From Tubulanus polymorphus (lineage: Eukaryota; Nemertea; Palaeonemertea; Tubulaniformes; Tubulanidae), in contig NC_134031.1 in assembly GCF_964204645.1 (NCBI RefSeq), positions 18,785,307 to 18,849,306 on the forward strand: a stretch of DNA of 64,000 bases. The letters run 5' to 3'. The position numbers and the translations under genes were made by a program. Under the pieces are notes generated by a model. It was not told the origin of the DNA. It was given only the letters and a program-made list of their open reading frames with translations, and searched no databases. This document shows, piece after piece, positions 48,288 through 59,739 of the stretch. Every line of letters starts with the position of its first letter. Position 1 is the stretch's first letter.

Positions 48288-48608
48288 GTGTTCGGTGGTA
48301 AGTTTACAGTGTTCGTTATTTCCGTGGCTGGCCTTGCATGTGGCATATTCGTCCCGGGGATGTATTTAATCAAACGCATAAACGGACACAAGCTCACAGT
48401 TCGGTCGCAGCCGAGAGAGAAGCTGTCCTCTGATCGATTGGCAGCGCCGACGCTAATCAACTCAATGATATATCTGCGGTATGGTCAAAGTTCATCACCG
48501 GACCACGAGAATGATAGGGATTCGACGACTGTTGACGTATTCGAGGTCTTTTCAGTCCTCCTAACGGATCGAACTTCTTGGAAATGTTATATAAAGTCGC
48601 GCTTGTAA
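48288..48608 (+). other. Unrecognised 106-codon open frame
   Basis: The frame starts with a hydrophobic segment (FVISVAGLACGIFVPGMYLI) that could be a signal peptide or membrane span, and the rest is polar. AATAAA overlaps the stop region (about 48608). It has no recognised domain or repeat, and a chance frame of this length is quite possible. Confidence 0.15.
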
Positions 48609-48818
48609 TAAAGACGTGTTTAACATGCAGTGTTGAAGGAACCTCAGCGGCACTGACATCCAATCTGCTATAATCAGATCTTAAGTCACTATTGATATAT
48701 TTCGAATTATTGCAGATTCCATTCTCTGATTCATATGGCCGGCCGTTTAATTAAACCCCAAAGGTTTATCTCTCGGGAGAATGGAGCGAGGATTTATTTT
48801 CTTATCTAGTTTGACACT

Positions 48819-49250
48819 TAGCCACTCAGCGAGCCAGCAAACCAGCCGCCAAGCAGCCAGGTTAAGCCAGTCAGCCAGCAGCTGCTCAGCGAGCCAGCAA
48901 ACTAGCCGCCAAGCCGCCAGCCTTAAACTAGCCAGTCAGCCAGCCGCTCGGCAAGTCAGCAAGCAGATTGGCTAGTCAACCATCCAGCCAGCCAGCTCAT
49001 TAGTCAGCCAGCCACTCGGCCCAAGTCAGCTATCCACCCGCTCACCGGTCAACTAGTCAACCAGCCAGTAAGTTAGCTACTCTGATAATTAGCTATCCAA
49101 GAGTCAACCAGCTAACTAGACAGTCGCCAAGCCGCTCGGTCAGTCAGCGGGCCCAGCAATCCAGCCATCAGCCATCGAACCAGTAGCAGCCAGCGAGTAA
49201 CCAGTCAGTCAACCAGCCCGCCGTCATCAGTAACCAACCAGTAAACCAGC
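48819..49250. repeat. Degenerate CAGC/CAGT tetranucleotide array
   Basis: About 430 bp dominated by CAGC, CAGT and AGCC words such as AGTCAGCCAGCAG. Two longer blocks, CAGCGAGCCAGCAAAC and its copy about 60 bp later, show a higher-order duplication. The Ser/Gln/Ala-rich frame at its left end is compositional. Confidence 0.75.
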
Positions 49251-50565
49251 CGATGCATACAGGATACAATATGATACGATTGTTTAGTGATTATTTTTTA
49301 CGGCGGCTTCGCGGCGCAGTCGTCGTGTCACATCCGGTAAAATGATTAGCGCGAAAGGATTAATCAAAAGTAAAACCGCCCCACCCATGTTTACGACAAT
49401 CCTGTTATAAATCACAGTGTGTAACTAACTATCTGTTTCAGCCGTGACTGAGACACAACTATTCACTCGTCTCCCGGGCCCAATAAACCATCCACCGTGT
49501 CATCAACCTTCACATAATCGTTCACGTTTGTCATCGACGCTCTGTTTATAGCGATTAAAAAGCCGCAGTTCGGCACGATTCGACGTCGTTTGATTTGTGT
49601 GTGGTCGCGTGTCGATTCGGTCGCGTGAGGATAGTGAAAGTAGGGTGATCCTCACCGCGCAGGCAACCCCTCGGATATCGAAACTACCTCTGGAACACTC
49701 GACTCCGCTGAAGATCATGATAGCAGCAGTTCCCCTCACATCACCGAATCCACATTCCACGAGAACGGTGAGGATTGGTCGGGTGAGCAGAAAAATCCTC
49801 ACCCTGACTACAGTGGTCCGCTTTTCCCAGAAGCTCATCATAGCTCTCCGAATTGCGACGACTTTTTTTCAAAAGTGGCGATCGTTCATTTCGTTAAACG
49901 GGTGATCTAACAACAAACTCATTTCACAATTTCTTTAAAATGTCTCCTCGTCGAGGAATGGAATATTCTTACCTTTACTTGTAATCAACCAAAAACCTTG
50001 TACGAGTCAATTTTACAGCTTGGCTTTAACAGACAGCAATCGAACAGTGACAATATCCCCTCCGGTAAATTACTGTATTATATTCCAATATCTGTAATGA
50101 TACAATAAACAAAATATACAGTACATAATGTACAACGTCAAAACGTAGTGAAAAATGCCTTTGAGTTCAAAACCAGTAGAATATATTACCACACCCAATA
50201 ATATACACAAGCATGTTGACACGATATGTAACTGAAAGTAATCTGTTTTATCATACAGGTCTTAACGACATCAAGAACCAAAATAGTCAGCATTAATATT
50301 CTATATTTAGATCCAGTTGGTCATTATGGGGTATGAATGCGAGAGTGTGCGATTCTGGGCCTTTAAGGTTTTAAGTTATTTTTCGAACTTCAATTTGTCA
50401 ACGTTTTATTTCACGATATTTCTTTCAACTTCCTCCCGTAGATCCGTTCATTAACAAAATATATACGTATAGATATAAAGATCTCGACTGAAAGTGTTGA
50501 GTAATACTTTAGACTGGTTCAGTAACCTGCAGTACGCTAGTTCATTTAACGGTTCAGTCGACAGG
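49251..50565. other. No gene seen
   Basis: Overlapping opposite-strand frames at 49503-49905 (112 and 102 codons) are mutual shadows with no recognised protein. Confidence 0.45.
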
Positions 50566-50655
50566 CGAAGGGTGGGGGAGGAGGAAGGAAAAGGAGAAAA
50601 GATGAGTGGGGAAGGAGAAAGTGGAACAGGAGAGAGGAGGAGAGATGATAGGAAT
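50566..50655. repeat. Polypurine-rich tract
   Basis: GGGGGAGGAGGAAGG and following GA-rich sequence on the plus strand. Confidence 0.65.
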
Positions 50656-50699
50656 CAATAATGGAATATAGGAAAGATAATCATTATTTAAGACAGGAT

Positions 50700-50788
50700 A
50701 CAGTTCCACGGCATTGAGTTAAGTTGAGTTGAGATTAATTCATTCTCATGGAGGAAAGTCTTAATTCGGAACAGTAGAATTGGGTCCA
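50700..50788. mobile_element. Degenerate foldback MITE-like element
   Basis: CAGTTCCACGGCATTGAGTT opens it and GGAACAGTAGAATTGGGTCC closes it. The inverted ends are recognisable but carry several mismatches. Confidence 0.4.
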
Positions 50789-51358
50789 GATAAAAAATGA
50801 TGGCTTTACAACTAACATAAACCACGGAGACATCGAATATCATCAGATCCATCGCACGAAAACAACGGTATTCATGAAGTCAACTCGCTGTAACTATACG
50901 AGGACTAGGGGAGATTACTAGTATATCACAGAAAACGTAATCCTACTGGACACATGTGTAATAAACACGCACAACAAGAGACATACCTTCCCTTTACTTA
51001 TCATCCAAAGATGAGGAACTTTATATCTCAAACAAACACCTTTTGTTACCAAAACAACAAATTATTATTTGTTACGGAACAGTTTGACCGTCACACGCGC
51101 TGTCCACGATTCAATATCAGTAATGACGATTAATTTGTCTTAATTCGCTTTAAATCCAACGAACTACGACTGATACAACCGCTCCCACGACGCGACTGTT
51201 TCAATGACATAACAAAATGACGTTATCATTTATTATCGATAAAACGATTTGACGTATTTGAAACTTCAAAGACTTCGCAAATGACGTCGTTCGTAAAAAC
51301 GGAAATATTGTTTCGCCCGCGTCAAACATGCTCGAATTTCCTGCAGTCAATATCGCTA

Positions 51359-51489
51359 CCATAAATAGACGAATTCCGGGCTAAAAATAGGCGCAAACCA
51401 GCGTCGAAATATAGTTCCAACTCCATAAATAGCAACACCGCTCGGAGTAGCGTAAACATGGCGACGTCATCGCCGTTCTCGACCAATCA
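51359..51489. promoter_or_regulatory. MEF2 / CArG-like / CRE-like / CCAAT motif cluster
   Basis: A perfect MEF2 site CTAAAAATAG (51381-51390) lies between two identical CArG-like sites CCATAAATAG (51359-51368 and 51423-51432). CGACGTCA (51462-51469) and CCAAT (51483-51487) follow. The order is that of a compact promoter or enhancer. No transcript start or gene can be recognised next to it. Confidence 0.4.
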
Positions 51490-52232
51490 GACGTCGAGAA
51501 TACGGCGGCTATTTTCGGAAATCGTCTGGAGTTTAGGATACGGAATTATTTTTAGATTTTTTTGACCGCGGGAAAGAAACCGAAAAATCGACGACGATAA
51601 AAACCAGGAAATATTCAGAATTGGGATCAATTCAAATGCTCTCGAATTAATAAAACACACATTCAAATGTTGAATGATTCCACAACCGAACACTCATCTG
51701 CCAACATTTCATCTCTTAAGGCATAGAACACTGTGATATTAGATTCGATATCATATTAGTATTTATATGAAATAAGACTGAAACTAATTATTACGAATGA
51801 TATTCAATTGACGAGTGACAGAAATATAGGAAACATAGAATCGGAATCACTGATATGAATCTAACGGTTTTGAAAGTAAGCTGAATATCATCGTCAGAGA
51901 AACAGTTTATAATCGTTCAGCATCTTCTACGCTGAGTTTATAAACAAAGCCAATTTAAATCTTCGATTGAAATTCTCTACTAAAATGAGACATAAACTGA
52001 GGTTATTACTGGTGTGATAGTAAATAGAGATGAGTTTTACAGGTCGGCTCCTGTAGGAGTCAGTCGGGTGATTCTCTCTAAGACTCTCCACTCGACTCTG
52101 ATTTTCCGGTGAACTGAACATCAGAACTAATTCCCTGTAAGAATAGTCTGTTTAGAGCTGAGTGTTATAATTAACACCTTGATTAAAACCTACCCGGAGT
52201 CAACTACCTGGAAATGAAGTGATCGCAATCCC

Positions 52233-52490
52233 CAGAGAAAGAGGGTGGAGACGAGATGAGGGGAGGGACTGAGGGGACGAGAGGGTTGGAAACGAGAGGC
52301 AGAGATGACTGGAATGAAAGAAGTATAGGGAGCCGATAGGGAAAGTAAAGATGAGTGGAGAAAAGGATAAAGATGAAGTTAGTAGAGAGAAAATGAGACA
52401 ATTTAAGAGGAAGAGTTGAGGGCAGTTTTATTGAAAAATGAGGGAGAAAGAGGGGCTGTGAGGGGGATGAGAGTTAATGGGGTATTGAGT
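52233..52490. repeat. Polypurine-rich tract
   Basis: Imperfect GAGAGGGTGG and GAGGGGAG-type sequence. The Pro/Ser-rich frame on the minus strand is compositional. Confidence 0.65.
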
Positions 52491-52831
52491 AGAAGAAGGG
52501 ATGAAGCTGTATTCAACCATATAGATTTAATTAATTCAATTCTCTGTATATATCGGGTTTATTGTATGCGCTGTGAATATCAGTAATTATTATAGTTGAG
52601 GTAATTAATTAACAGCAAGATGTGAGAACGGAGGTAAACGATGAAGATTCAGTATATCAGATATATAAGGCTAATCAGTGAAGACTTAGATCCTCAAAGG
52701 AATTGAGCGGCAGCGACGAAAGTTTTAATTAAGCTTTAATTATAACTGTTAAAGTGACGACGACGCAAACTGCGAGTGAGTCATCATCAGGTGAACGCTG
52801 ACTGCTTCTTCATAGAACAGTTATATCTACC

Positions 52832-52945
52832 GCACCCCGGCCACACCCCGGGGGACTCGAACAGGTATCTCTACCCTACCCCCTACCACACCCCGGGGCC
52901 CGGACAGGTATCTCTACCCTTCCTACCCAACCCTGGGTCCCCAAT
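52832..52945. repeat. 43-bp direct repeat, two copies and part of a third
   Basis: CACACCCCGGG and ACAGGTATCTCTACCCT recur with a 43-bp period (52861 and 52904). Confidence 0.75.
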
Positions 52946-53207
52946 CGATTTCAAACCATATTCATATCTATGAAAGCTTGGCTTCACTTTCCACAAAAAA
53001 TGATAGATTTATTAATTGGGCATTAATTTAACAAGCACCTGTCAACTCCAAAATTCTTGAATCGAAGTCAAAAATAAATTGTATTTTACGGTGTGGTTGA
53101 CCACGGACTTCTATATCTAAAGCCGGCCTATATAGCGATAGTCCAGGACGGCCGGGCTGACCGGTGGATTACCGATGCGAGCTCGACTGGAAATTATGAA
53201 CGCGCCT

Positions 53208-53248
53208 TGACGTCATTCAGTGAACGGGGAACTCCTCCGTTGACGTCA
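53208..53248. promoter_or_regulatory. Paired CRE sites
   Basis: Two perfect TGACGTCA palindromes at 53208-53215 and 53241-53248, 33 bp apart, about three helical turns. This is a typical CREB/ATF arrangement. No gene is identified downstream. Confidence 0.45.
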
Positions 53249-54936
53249 TTTATTTAGACGGGAAACCACGTATATATCCAGAGGGAACCATCGATATTGT
53301 AACGCGTTGATTTAACGTGGGTCTCATATCAATTGTGTCGCTATTTTCGTCATGGTTTTTCGTAGTTCTCTGCGGTTCATCGTAACAGTGAATTACATAC
53401 AGAAACTGGACATTGATTTGCATCATAAGGACCTGGTGGGAAGTCTAGACAGAGAATAGAATCGCTAGGCCGCAATTTTTTCTCGAGAACAAAATCCTAC
53501 GAAGTTCGAATCAAAATCAACGCCAACCAACGAAGTTTTCACGCCGATTTTTCCGTTTCGAATTACGAGAATCTAATCCGCGTAAAAACAACAGAAACAA
53601 CGAAGACAGACAGAAAAACAAATCTTTAGACGGATTTGTTTAAAACACACGAATCAAAAATACGAAGATGTACGAAAATCTGACTCAACCACTGAACGGG
53701 GGTGAGATTTTACAAGTGGGAAAAGGCACCACTTCATTCTACAACTTAACTTAATAGATTCTCAGCGAGTAGTCATCATTCAGATTACACAAATCCTATA
53801 GACTACAAAGATTCGCGCGCGCCAAGAGTTCCCATACCCCATCGACGCACCTGTGATATTTATCGGCAAAATGATGACTCAATTATTTGATGATAAGACT
53901 TGTGTTTTTTTCTGCCCAGTCATCCAGATGTTTTCAGCCCAATCCTGCTGGTTCTATGAACATAAGGCGGATAAACTTATATCGCTAATCTGTGTTGAGT
54001 ACTACCTCAGCCGCGAACAACATCTAAACACGAATAAGATGTCATGTTTTACTGAATTTCTGACACCAGAAACACGAATAAATATTACTTTGAAAAAAAC
54101 GTGTCCGCGTTAATTCACGGCAAATAGTTTCTATACCTCTGCGTGTGACTATCATTCTTAAACATAACATCCTATCATTCTTAAAAAAACGTTTTAGACT
54201 AGTGTAAAGATGTGAAATCACTTTTTGACAGGTCATGACTATGCAACTCTGGCAACACCTTTTTAAATGTACTTTAAGACATATCTAAATCATTGAAATT
54301 CTCTGATCACGAGCAACAGGGTCTTAGACTCAACACACCATTGTATCAAAAGTTATCATAAATTCTCTGACCTTATCAAAACGGATTTGCAGACGGTTTT
54401 TTTTTTTTACTCGCAGTAGCGACGCTCGCTAAAAGCCACCATTGTCGTCACCGGAATCAAAAGCTCGTATTTTTCTTTACGAATTCACGCAACACGCTTC
54501 AGTATTCTAACAGGAATGTATCCACGCAGTTTGTACATTAAACTCACCTCCGGCGACTCTATTTTCCATCCCACGACGACGATGATGTTTTCCGTGTTAT
54601 TAAAACCAATATGCCGGCAGCGTGGGTTTATATCTTACTGCTTTAATATCTAAATTGCTCGTCGCTAAAAATCAGCGTATATTTTTTCTGTTTACAAGGG
54701 AACGCGCGAATTCTTAATCTTTAGAATGGAGGCATCGGTTTTTCCTTTCCTCGAGGACCGGTTTTCTCTACTTTCTCTACCGTTTGATCACCGTAATTGA
54801 AAATGCGAAGCCGAAAAGGTTTGAAAAGCCAAACTAAACTGAAGTCAGCGAGGAGTAATAGTACCGGGGAATCAGAAAATATCTAAAAATACATACGTAT
54901 TTGAATTTCAAAGCAAAATTTGTTCTCGAGATCGAA
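53249..54936. other. No gene seen
   Basis: AT-rich DNA downstream of the paired CREs. The 86-codon frame at 53853-54113 is Cys-containing but not recognised. Confidence 0.45.
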
Positions 54937-55102
54937 GTTGATATTTGAGATTTTTAAGACATATTTTGGCCTCTTCGGTCTACATCGGTATCACCCTCCT
55001 ACCATGTTTGTTATATAAGTTGATATTTGAGATTCTGAAGACTTCGGCCTCTTACAGGCTTACGATACGTCGATCTACGTCGGTATCATCGTCCTACCAT
55101 GC
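54937..55102. repeat. Two-copy tandem duplication, about 80 bp
   Basis: GTTGATATTTGAGATT begins each copy (54937 and 55019), and each ends near CCTACCATG. The second copy has a small insertion and runs into the reverse-transcriptase tail. Confidence 0.75.
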
Positions 55103-55225
55103 TAGTCGAAGGAAATTATGGAAGAACAGTTCATAATCCATCTATAGAATTCTATCCCTAAAACTGTCAGGGAAAACCCGTCGATTGATGCTTTTAGATG
55201 TATCTTAAAACACTTTGAGGCGTAA
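55060..55225 (+). pseudogene. Decayed non-LTR retrotransposon reverse-transcriptase C-terminus
   Basis: The frame ending at the stop 55223-55225 reads NSIPKTVRENPSIDAFRCIL then KHFEA. This fits the LINE tail pattern WN-x-[LI]-P, then IRE-x-PS, then F-x-x-x-LK-x-F. A TAG (55145-55147) sits where the conserved tryptophan would be. A possible preceding segment, RRKLWKNSS, lies in another frame. It overlaps the end of a local two-copy repeat. Family assignment needs a protein-profile search. Confidence 0.45.
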
Positions 55226-55877
55226 TTATCTTCTTATCTTATCGATTTTCGGTAGATTATGTCTATTCTGTGTGAAGTGCAGTGAATTGTGTATAAGAAA
55301 ATGAAATACACGCGATAAAATCATCGTCATTATCATTTTTATTAGATTTGAAGAACTCGGTGAACTGCGGGCTAGTCTGGGAGATTGAGAGTACGCAGAA
55401 CTGTCGCCCTAATTCCCAGAAGATGAACGGTAAAACATGGATCTATGAGATTACTCGTTAGCGGTCTGAGATAATCCGTTATAAACTACATCTAACGGTA
55501 ATTATTATTCATTCTCTCTGTATATTACTCGATATTCTCGAGATCTCTCGGGAGATTATCGCTCTAAGTCACTGTGTTATTTCTGATGCGCAGTTACACA
55601 CGTACTTATGATCAGGTATATAGATTAATGCGCTGCTGAGATCTCTTAAAGAACAATCGAAAATACCTATCATTTTTGTAAATGTTAAAGATCACGGAGC
55701 TTGTCTTCATCTTGTTCGATATATTCGAGTCTTTCGCAGTTTCAATGATCGCTGTTTATTTCCGTTTTTCGATATCTAGAACATTCGTCGTTTATTCAAG
55801 GTTTTCCTCTTGATGGTTTCTAGAGGATTTTCAGCGAATATCGAGATACATAGGCATAACGTCTATTCTCCGAGGCT

Positions 55878-56005
55878 AGTCGCACAGTCGTGACTTAAGT
55901 CCAAAAGTAGCCTCAAATATTAAGAATGGTCTTCTTGTTCGATTTGCTACAGAATTAATTAAGATAATCATTAGACTGATCTTGAATCTAAGACTGACTG
56001 TTTGT
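55878..56005 (+). repeat. Dispersed ACTTAAGTCC-family copy
   Basis: GTCGCACAGTCGTGACTTAA leads into GTCCAAAAGTAGCCTCAAAT and ends with AGACTGATCTTGAATCTAAG. Confidence 0.55.
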
Positions 56006-56034
56006 TAAGTACACGGAGCTCAAAATCACCAACT

Positions 56035-56100
56035 ACCGGCGGGATTCGAACCCATAATCCTGGCATTAAGCCGCTGCAGGGGTAGAGCGTCCTAGGATCG
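56035..56100 (-). other. tRNA-like B-box fragment
   Basis: On the minus strand GGGTTCGAATCC (56042-56053) is a perfect B box. A convincing A box is not seen on the same strand. Instead GGTAGAGCG, a D-arm-like string, occurs on the plus strand nearby, which suggests a rearranged SINE. Confidence 0.35.
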
Positions 56101-56457
56101 CAAACACCACCTATATTCTGACCCTAGAATCTGTCGATCATCTGCTTTTCAAGTTCGAAAAGTCAAAGGAAACTCAGTAATTCAGTCTGAAAGTCTATAC
56201 CGTGTTGGCGCTGTTGTTGAGAATAGACGGCACTAATTAACTGAACGTATAGTGTCATGTTGTACACGGGCAACGAATACATCAAACGATTCCATACACA
56301 AACATACACCTCATTAAAACACGCAACACTCTTTGTATCGACGTTTCATTTGTTGCAGAGTTTATACATATATAAGTATTTACAGAAGTAACCTGGCCGG
56401 CGAAAAGCTTAGATTCGACTGTTAACAACTAGCCTTCCCTTCTCGCCCCTCTCGGTA

Positions 56458-56515
56458 GAGATTCGAACCTGATGGTATCGTGAGGCTCTCCAGCGGTGCG
56501 AACCCCGACCCTCAA
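56458..56515 (-). other. tRNA-like B-box fragment
   Basis: On the minus strand AGGTTCGAATCTC (56458-56469) matches the Pol III B box, preceded by a possible tRNA-derived head with GGTTCGCACC. No closed cloverleaf is visible. It is probably a SINE remnant. Confidence 0.35.
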
Positions 56516-57180
56516 TAGCCCGCGTAATTTGCATATAGTTTGCATCGATTCGAAAACAATCTGCCGAGAAAGGAGGCTCTTTTCTCTAAAATCAAGTTCA
56601 TCTTACAATTTCGTCATTTTTCGTATTTCCAATATTATAGGGATCGATTTGCGTCAGGTTTTGTTACTAGGTGTCGCTTGCTTACGGCAATAAACGTGAC
56701 TCATCGTGATTCGCCGCAGGTCCCTGAATCCGTACACTCGGTTATATCGAACTAAAAATAATACGCATTATAAAAGCTATTTATACGCACTTCTCGTTGT
56801 TTGATAATTGTCGAAATCGACGAAATAATTTTCATCTTTGATTTGTTGTTATATACTTTGCAGGCATTCATCAGTAGTCAGTTCGTGTATGTATAACTTA
56901 AGGGCTTTTACAACTGTACAATCTCAGTCGATACCACCCCGCCTAAAGTTTCAATCTTATTTTATAGATTTTGTGAAGTTTTCTAATAGAAAAAAGTTGA
57001 AAATTGGAACTTTCTTTATGCGACGCGGAATGAAGATCGATCTAATAAACTTTCGGTGGTTATAGAAGAGTTTCATTGGTTTTTGCCTCGTTAAACATAT
57101 CTGGACTAGTTATCGATCGTTTCTTGATAAATACCATGAGCTATTTACCGAAAACAATGTTATCAAATCAGCACAAGTTT
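56516..57180. other. No gene seen
   Basis: Short overlapping frames only, none recognised. Confidence 0.5.
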
Positions 57181-57320
57181 CGAACTGGATCCAGAATCAA
57201 ATTAAACCCACACAACTCTGGAAACTGGGTCCTGAGTCAAAGTAAATCAACACAACTCTGGAACTGGATCCATCATCAAATTATACTACATATATACACT
57301 GGAGTTAGAGTCAAATACTG
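57181..57320 (+). repeat. 39-bp family array
   Basis: About three to four units around AACTGGATCC and TCAAATTAAACCCACACAA, decaying toward the right end. Confidence 0.75.
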
Positions 57321-57948
57321 TTACGAACACAATGTCTAGTTGCAAACTTGCCTCAGATACTTAAACCAACAGCTACAAATTCTAGAGAGATGTACAGATA
57401 GATAGAAACGGATGGAGATATGTAAGATATAGAGTGGATAAAGTGAAATATCGGATTAAACATGTAGCATTGAGGAATAATGTCCAATATTCAATAAATG
57501 ACGAGTAACAGAATGTCAGTCGTGTTGCATCCTCTCCGATCGTCACAGATCTGTATCGCGCGCTCTCTCTCTCTCTCGGTCGCCGTACGCGGTATCGAAC
57601 TTTAAACATCGATTTTGAAGTAACGCCGGTGATTCCTCATCGGAAAACTAGAATACCGATTGATTTTAATGATTTCCTCGCTACTCGAGAACGGAACGCG
57701 TATTAAAGCGGCAAATCGAAATGTATTATTTCATCGCTATGTTTCTATATTACTTTTCCTCTGCACGGAATACTCAACGCACACGTGACATTTCCACCAA
57801 TAATAGTTAAATTACTCGTAAACACGAATAACTTATTCGACTGAAATGCTTCAGTGGCGATCTGTTGATTTCCTCAAAATGTAATAAATGAGAGTAGGGC
57901 ACGACTGTAACCTTGTCAAATACCGATATTCAAATATATGAAATCTAT

Positions 57949-58020
57949 ACACTGTGGAACTAGGTCCACAGTTAAATCAAACCCACACAACACGGCGGAA
58001 CTGGATCCCGAATCATATTT
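57949..58020 (+). repeat. 39-bp family array, short
   Basis: Just under two units of the 39-bp family, plus orientation. Confidence 0.65.
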
Positions 58021-58739
58021 TTATTCAAACCACCTTTAAATCTAAAACTCCAAAACTTATTTTCAAATCGCTGTAGAAGATAGACGAAATTAGATATATA
58101 CCGAGGCATTCGCATTCGCAGCTTGAAGAAGAATAACAGAAACACATTCCTCTGCAACATAGTATCAAATAGACACGCTCTTTGGTCTTACAAGGGTTAA
58201 AGTCAACGTTTTGAAAGTGCGTGTATATACTGTGTATGTAACGAAAGTGATATTTAAAGGACAATTCCCGGGTGGTTGAAGTTTGCTGTTGCTTTGATAA
58301 AAGCGAACGCGATTTTCGGACAGGTTTCGTGCAAATGATGGATGCCAAATTTACAGAAAAACGCTACAGCTTCAGTCGTGCGTGGCTTCAATTTCATTGT
58401 TGAAATTTCATAGCCGTCGGAGCCTGACGTTTCGAGCTGACTTCGAGCTCGAGTTATTTTGTAAGGAGTTGGTCTCAGTGGAGTAGTGGAATTCATACTG
58501 ATAAAACAGTTTTCTGATTTATTTCAGGGTACGTAGTTTCTACAGTTGAGAGTTTTGAGATAAACCCATTCGACAAAAAGTAAACATTCAAACATTTCTT
58601 ACAACCGAGCGTCAAATGAAGCAGTAGGCTACAATTCCTTCAAACGGTCAAATATTTGAATCCAATTAAATTCAAAGCTTATTCAGTATGAAACAAGTAT
58701 GAATATCTTGAGTGACAGTATTGCCATATAAAAGATCAC

Positions 58740-58848
58740 GAACCCAGTTCCACAGTAGTGATATTTGACCGAAATGAACTATAATTTCTATTCAAGAGTC
58801 AAAATTAACCGATTGTTAACCTAGGATCTGTTCCACATATGGGAGTTC
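58740..58848. mobile_element. Degenerate foldback MITE-like element
   Basis: It starts CCCAGTTCCACAGTAGTGA and ends near GGATCTGTTCCACAT. It shares the termini of the family, but the right end is degraded. Confidence 0.35.
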
Positions 58849-59206
58849 AATCTTTTAATCCTAGAGTCATATTTCAGCTAGTAGAAGTTTGGAGCCTGTC
58901 GGATCCTGTGAAGGAGTTTTCTTCGTATTTTGTTTGCGTTGAAATGATGTTTTCAGCGCGATGGTTTTGTTTCTATGATTGCACGGCGCCGGAGCATATT
59001 GTCTACGGTTGGTTATTATATGAGATTAGTTATTGATGAAGTTACAACTCGTCGTCTGTTTCAATGAACATCTCGTTTTTGATGATCATCGATCGATTTT
59101 CTTGTAATCAAGAAATAATTAGCTATTACTTTCACTGCGAGAGCTGCGCGCGGCGATGGCAGCGTGGCGCTATCCGCCATCACAAATAATTCATAGCAGG
59201 CGGCCG

Positions 59207-59247
59207 TGACGTCATCCGCTCTCTGCTCAATAGGCCTTCCTGATTGG
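59207..59247. promoter_or_regulatory. CRE plus inverted CCAAT box
   Basis: TGACGTCA at 59207-59214 and ATTGG at 59243-59247 in a CG-rich stretch (59140-59215). It could be a promoter on either strand. No coding exon is recognised nearby. Confidence 0.35.
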
Positions 59248-59379
59248 CTAATTACGGTGATGACCACCTGTTGACTCGATGCAGTGTTCCCGGTTAGTTA
59301 TAGCTAAAACACGGAGTAAAGTTACGCAGTAATCTGGGAATGATAAACCGGTCTCTATTCATGTATATGTATCGATTGT

Positions 59380-59739
59380 CCGTAGATAGCGCAATAAGGT
59401 GAAGATATTGCTCCTTCTCCGTAGCACCACAAGGTGAAGATATTGCTCCTTCTCCGTAGCACCACAAGGTGAAGATATTGCTCCTTCTCCGTAGCACCAC
59501 AAGGTGAAGATATTGCTCCTTCTCCGTAGCACCACAAGGTGAAGATATTGCTCCTTCTCCGTAGCACCACAAGATGAAGATATTGCTTCTTCTCCGTAGC
59601 ACCACAAGGTGCAAATATTGTCCCTTCTCTATAGATAGCGCCACAAGGTGAAGATATTGCCCCTTCTCCGATATACAGATAGCACCGCAATATGAAGATA
59701 TTGCTCTTTCTCTGCAGATAGCGCTATAAGGTGAAGAAG
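59380..59739. repeat. 35-bp tandem repeat, about 10 copies
   Basis: The unit includes CCACAAGGTGAAGATATTGC and TCCTTCTCCGTAGCA. The central five copies are nearly identical. Outer copies diverge and use CAGATAGCGC in place of GTAGCAC, so the array has grown from the middle. Confidence 0.92.

Noticed and set aside
48737-48755. GGCCGGCC followed by TTAATTAA, resembling a cloning linker
   Set aside because: Flanking sequence is ordinary genomic DNA on both sides, and no vector sequence is present. A chance adjacency of two palindromes.
54228-54290. Possible third reverse-transcriptase tail (LWQHLFKCTLRHI)
   Set aside because: Too short, with stops on both sides. The LW and FK-x-x-L motifs are spaced wrongly.
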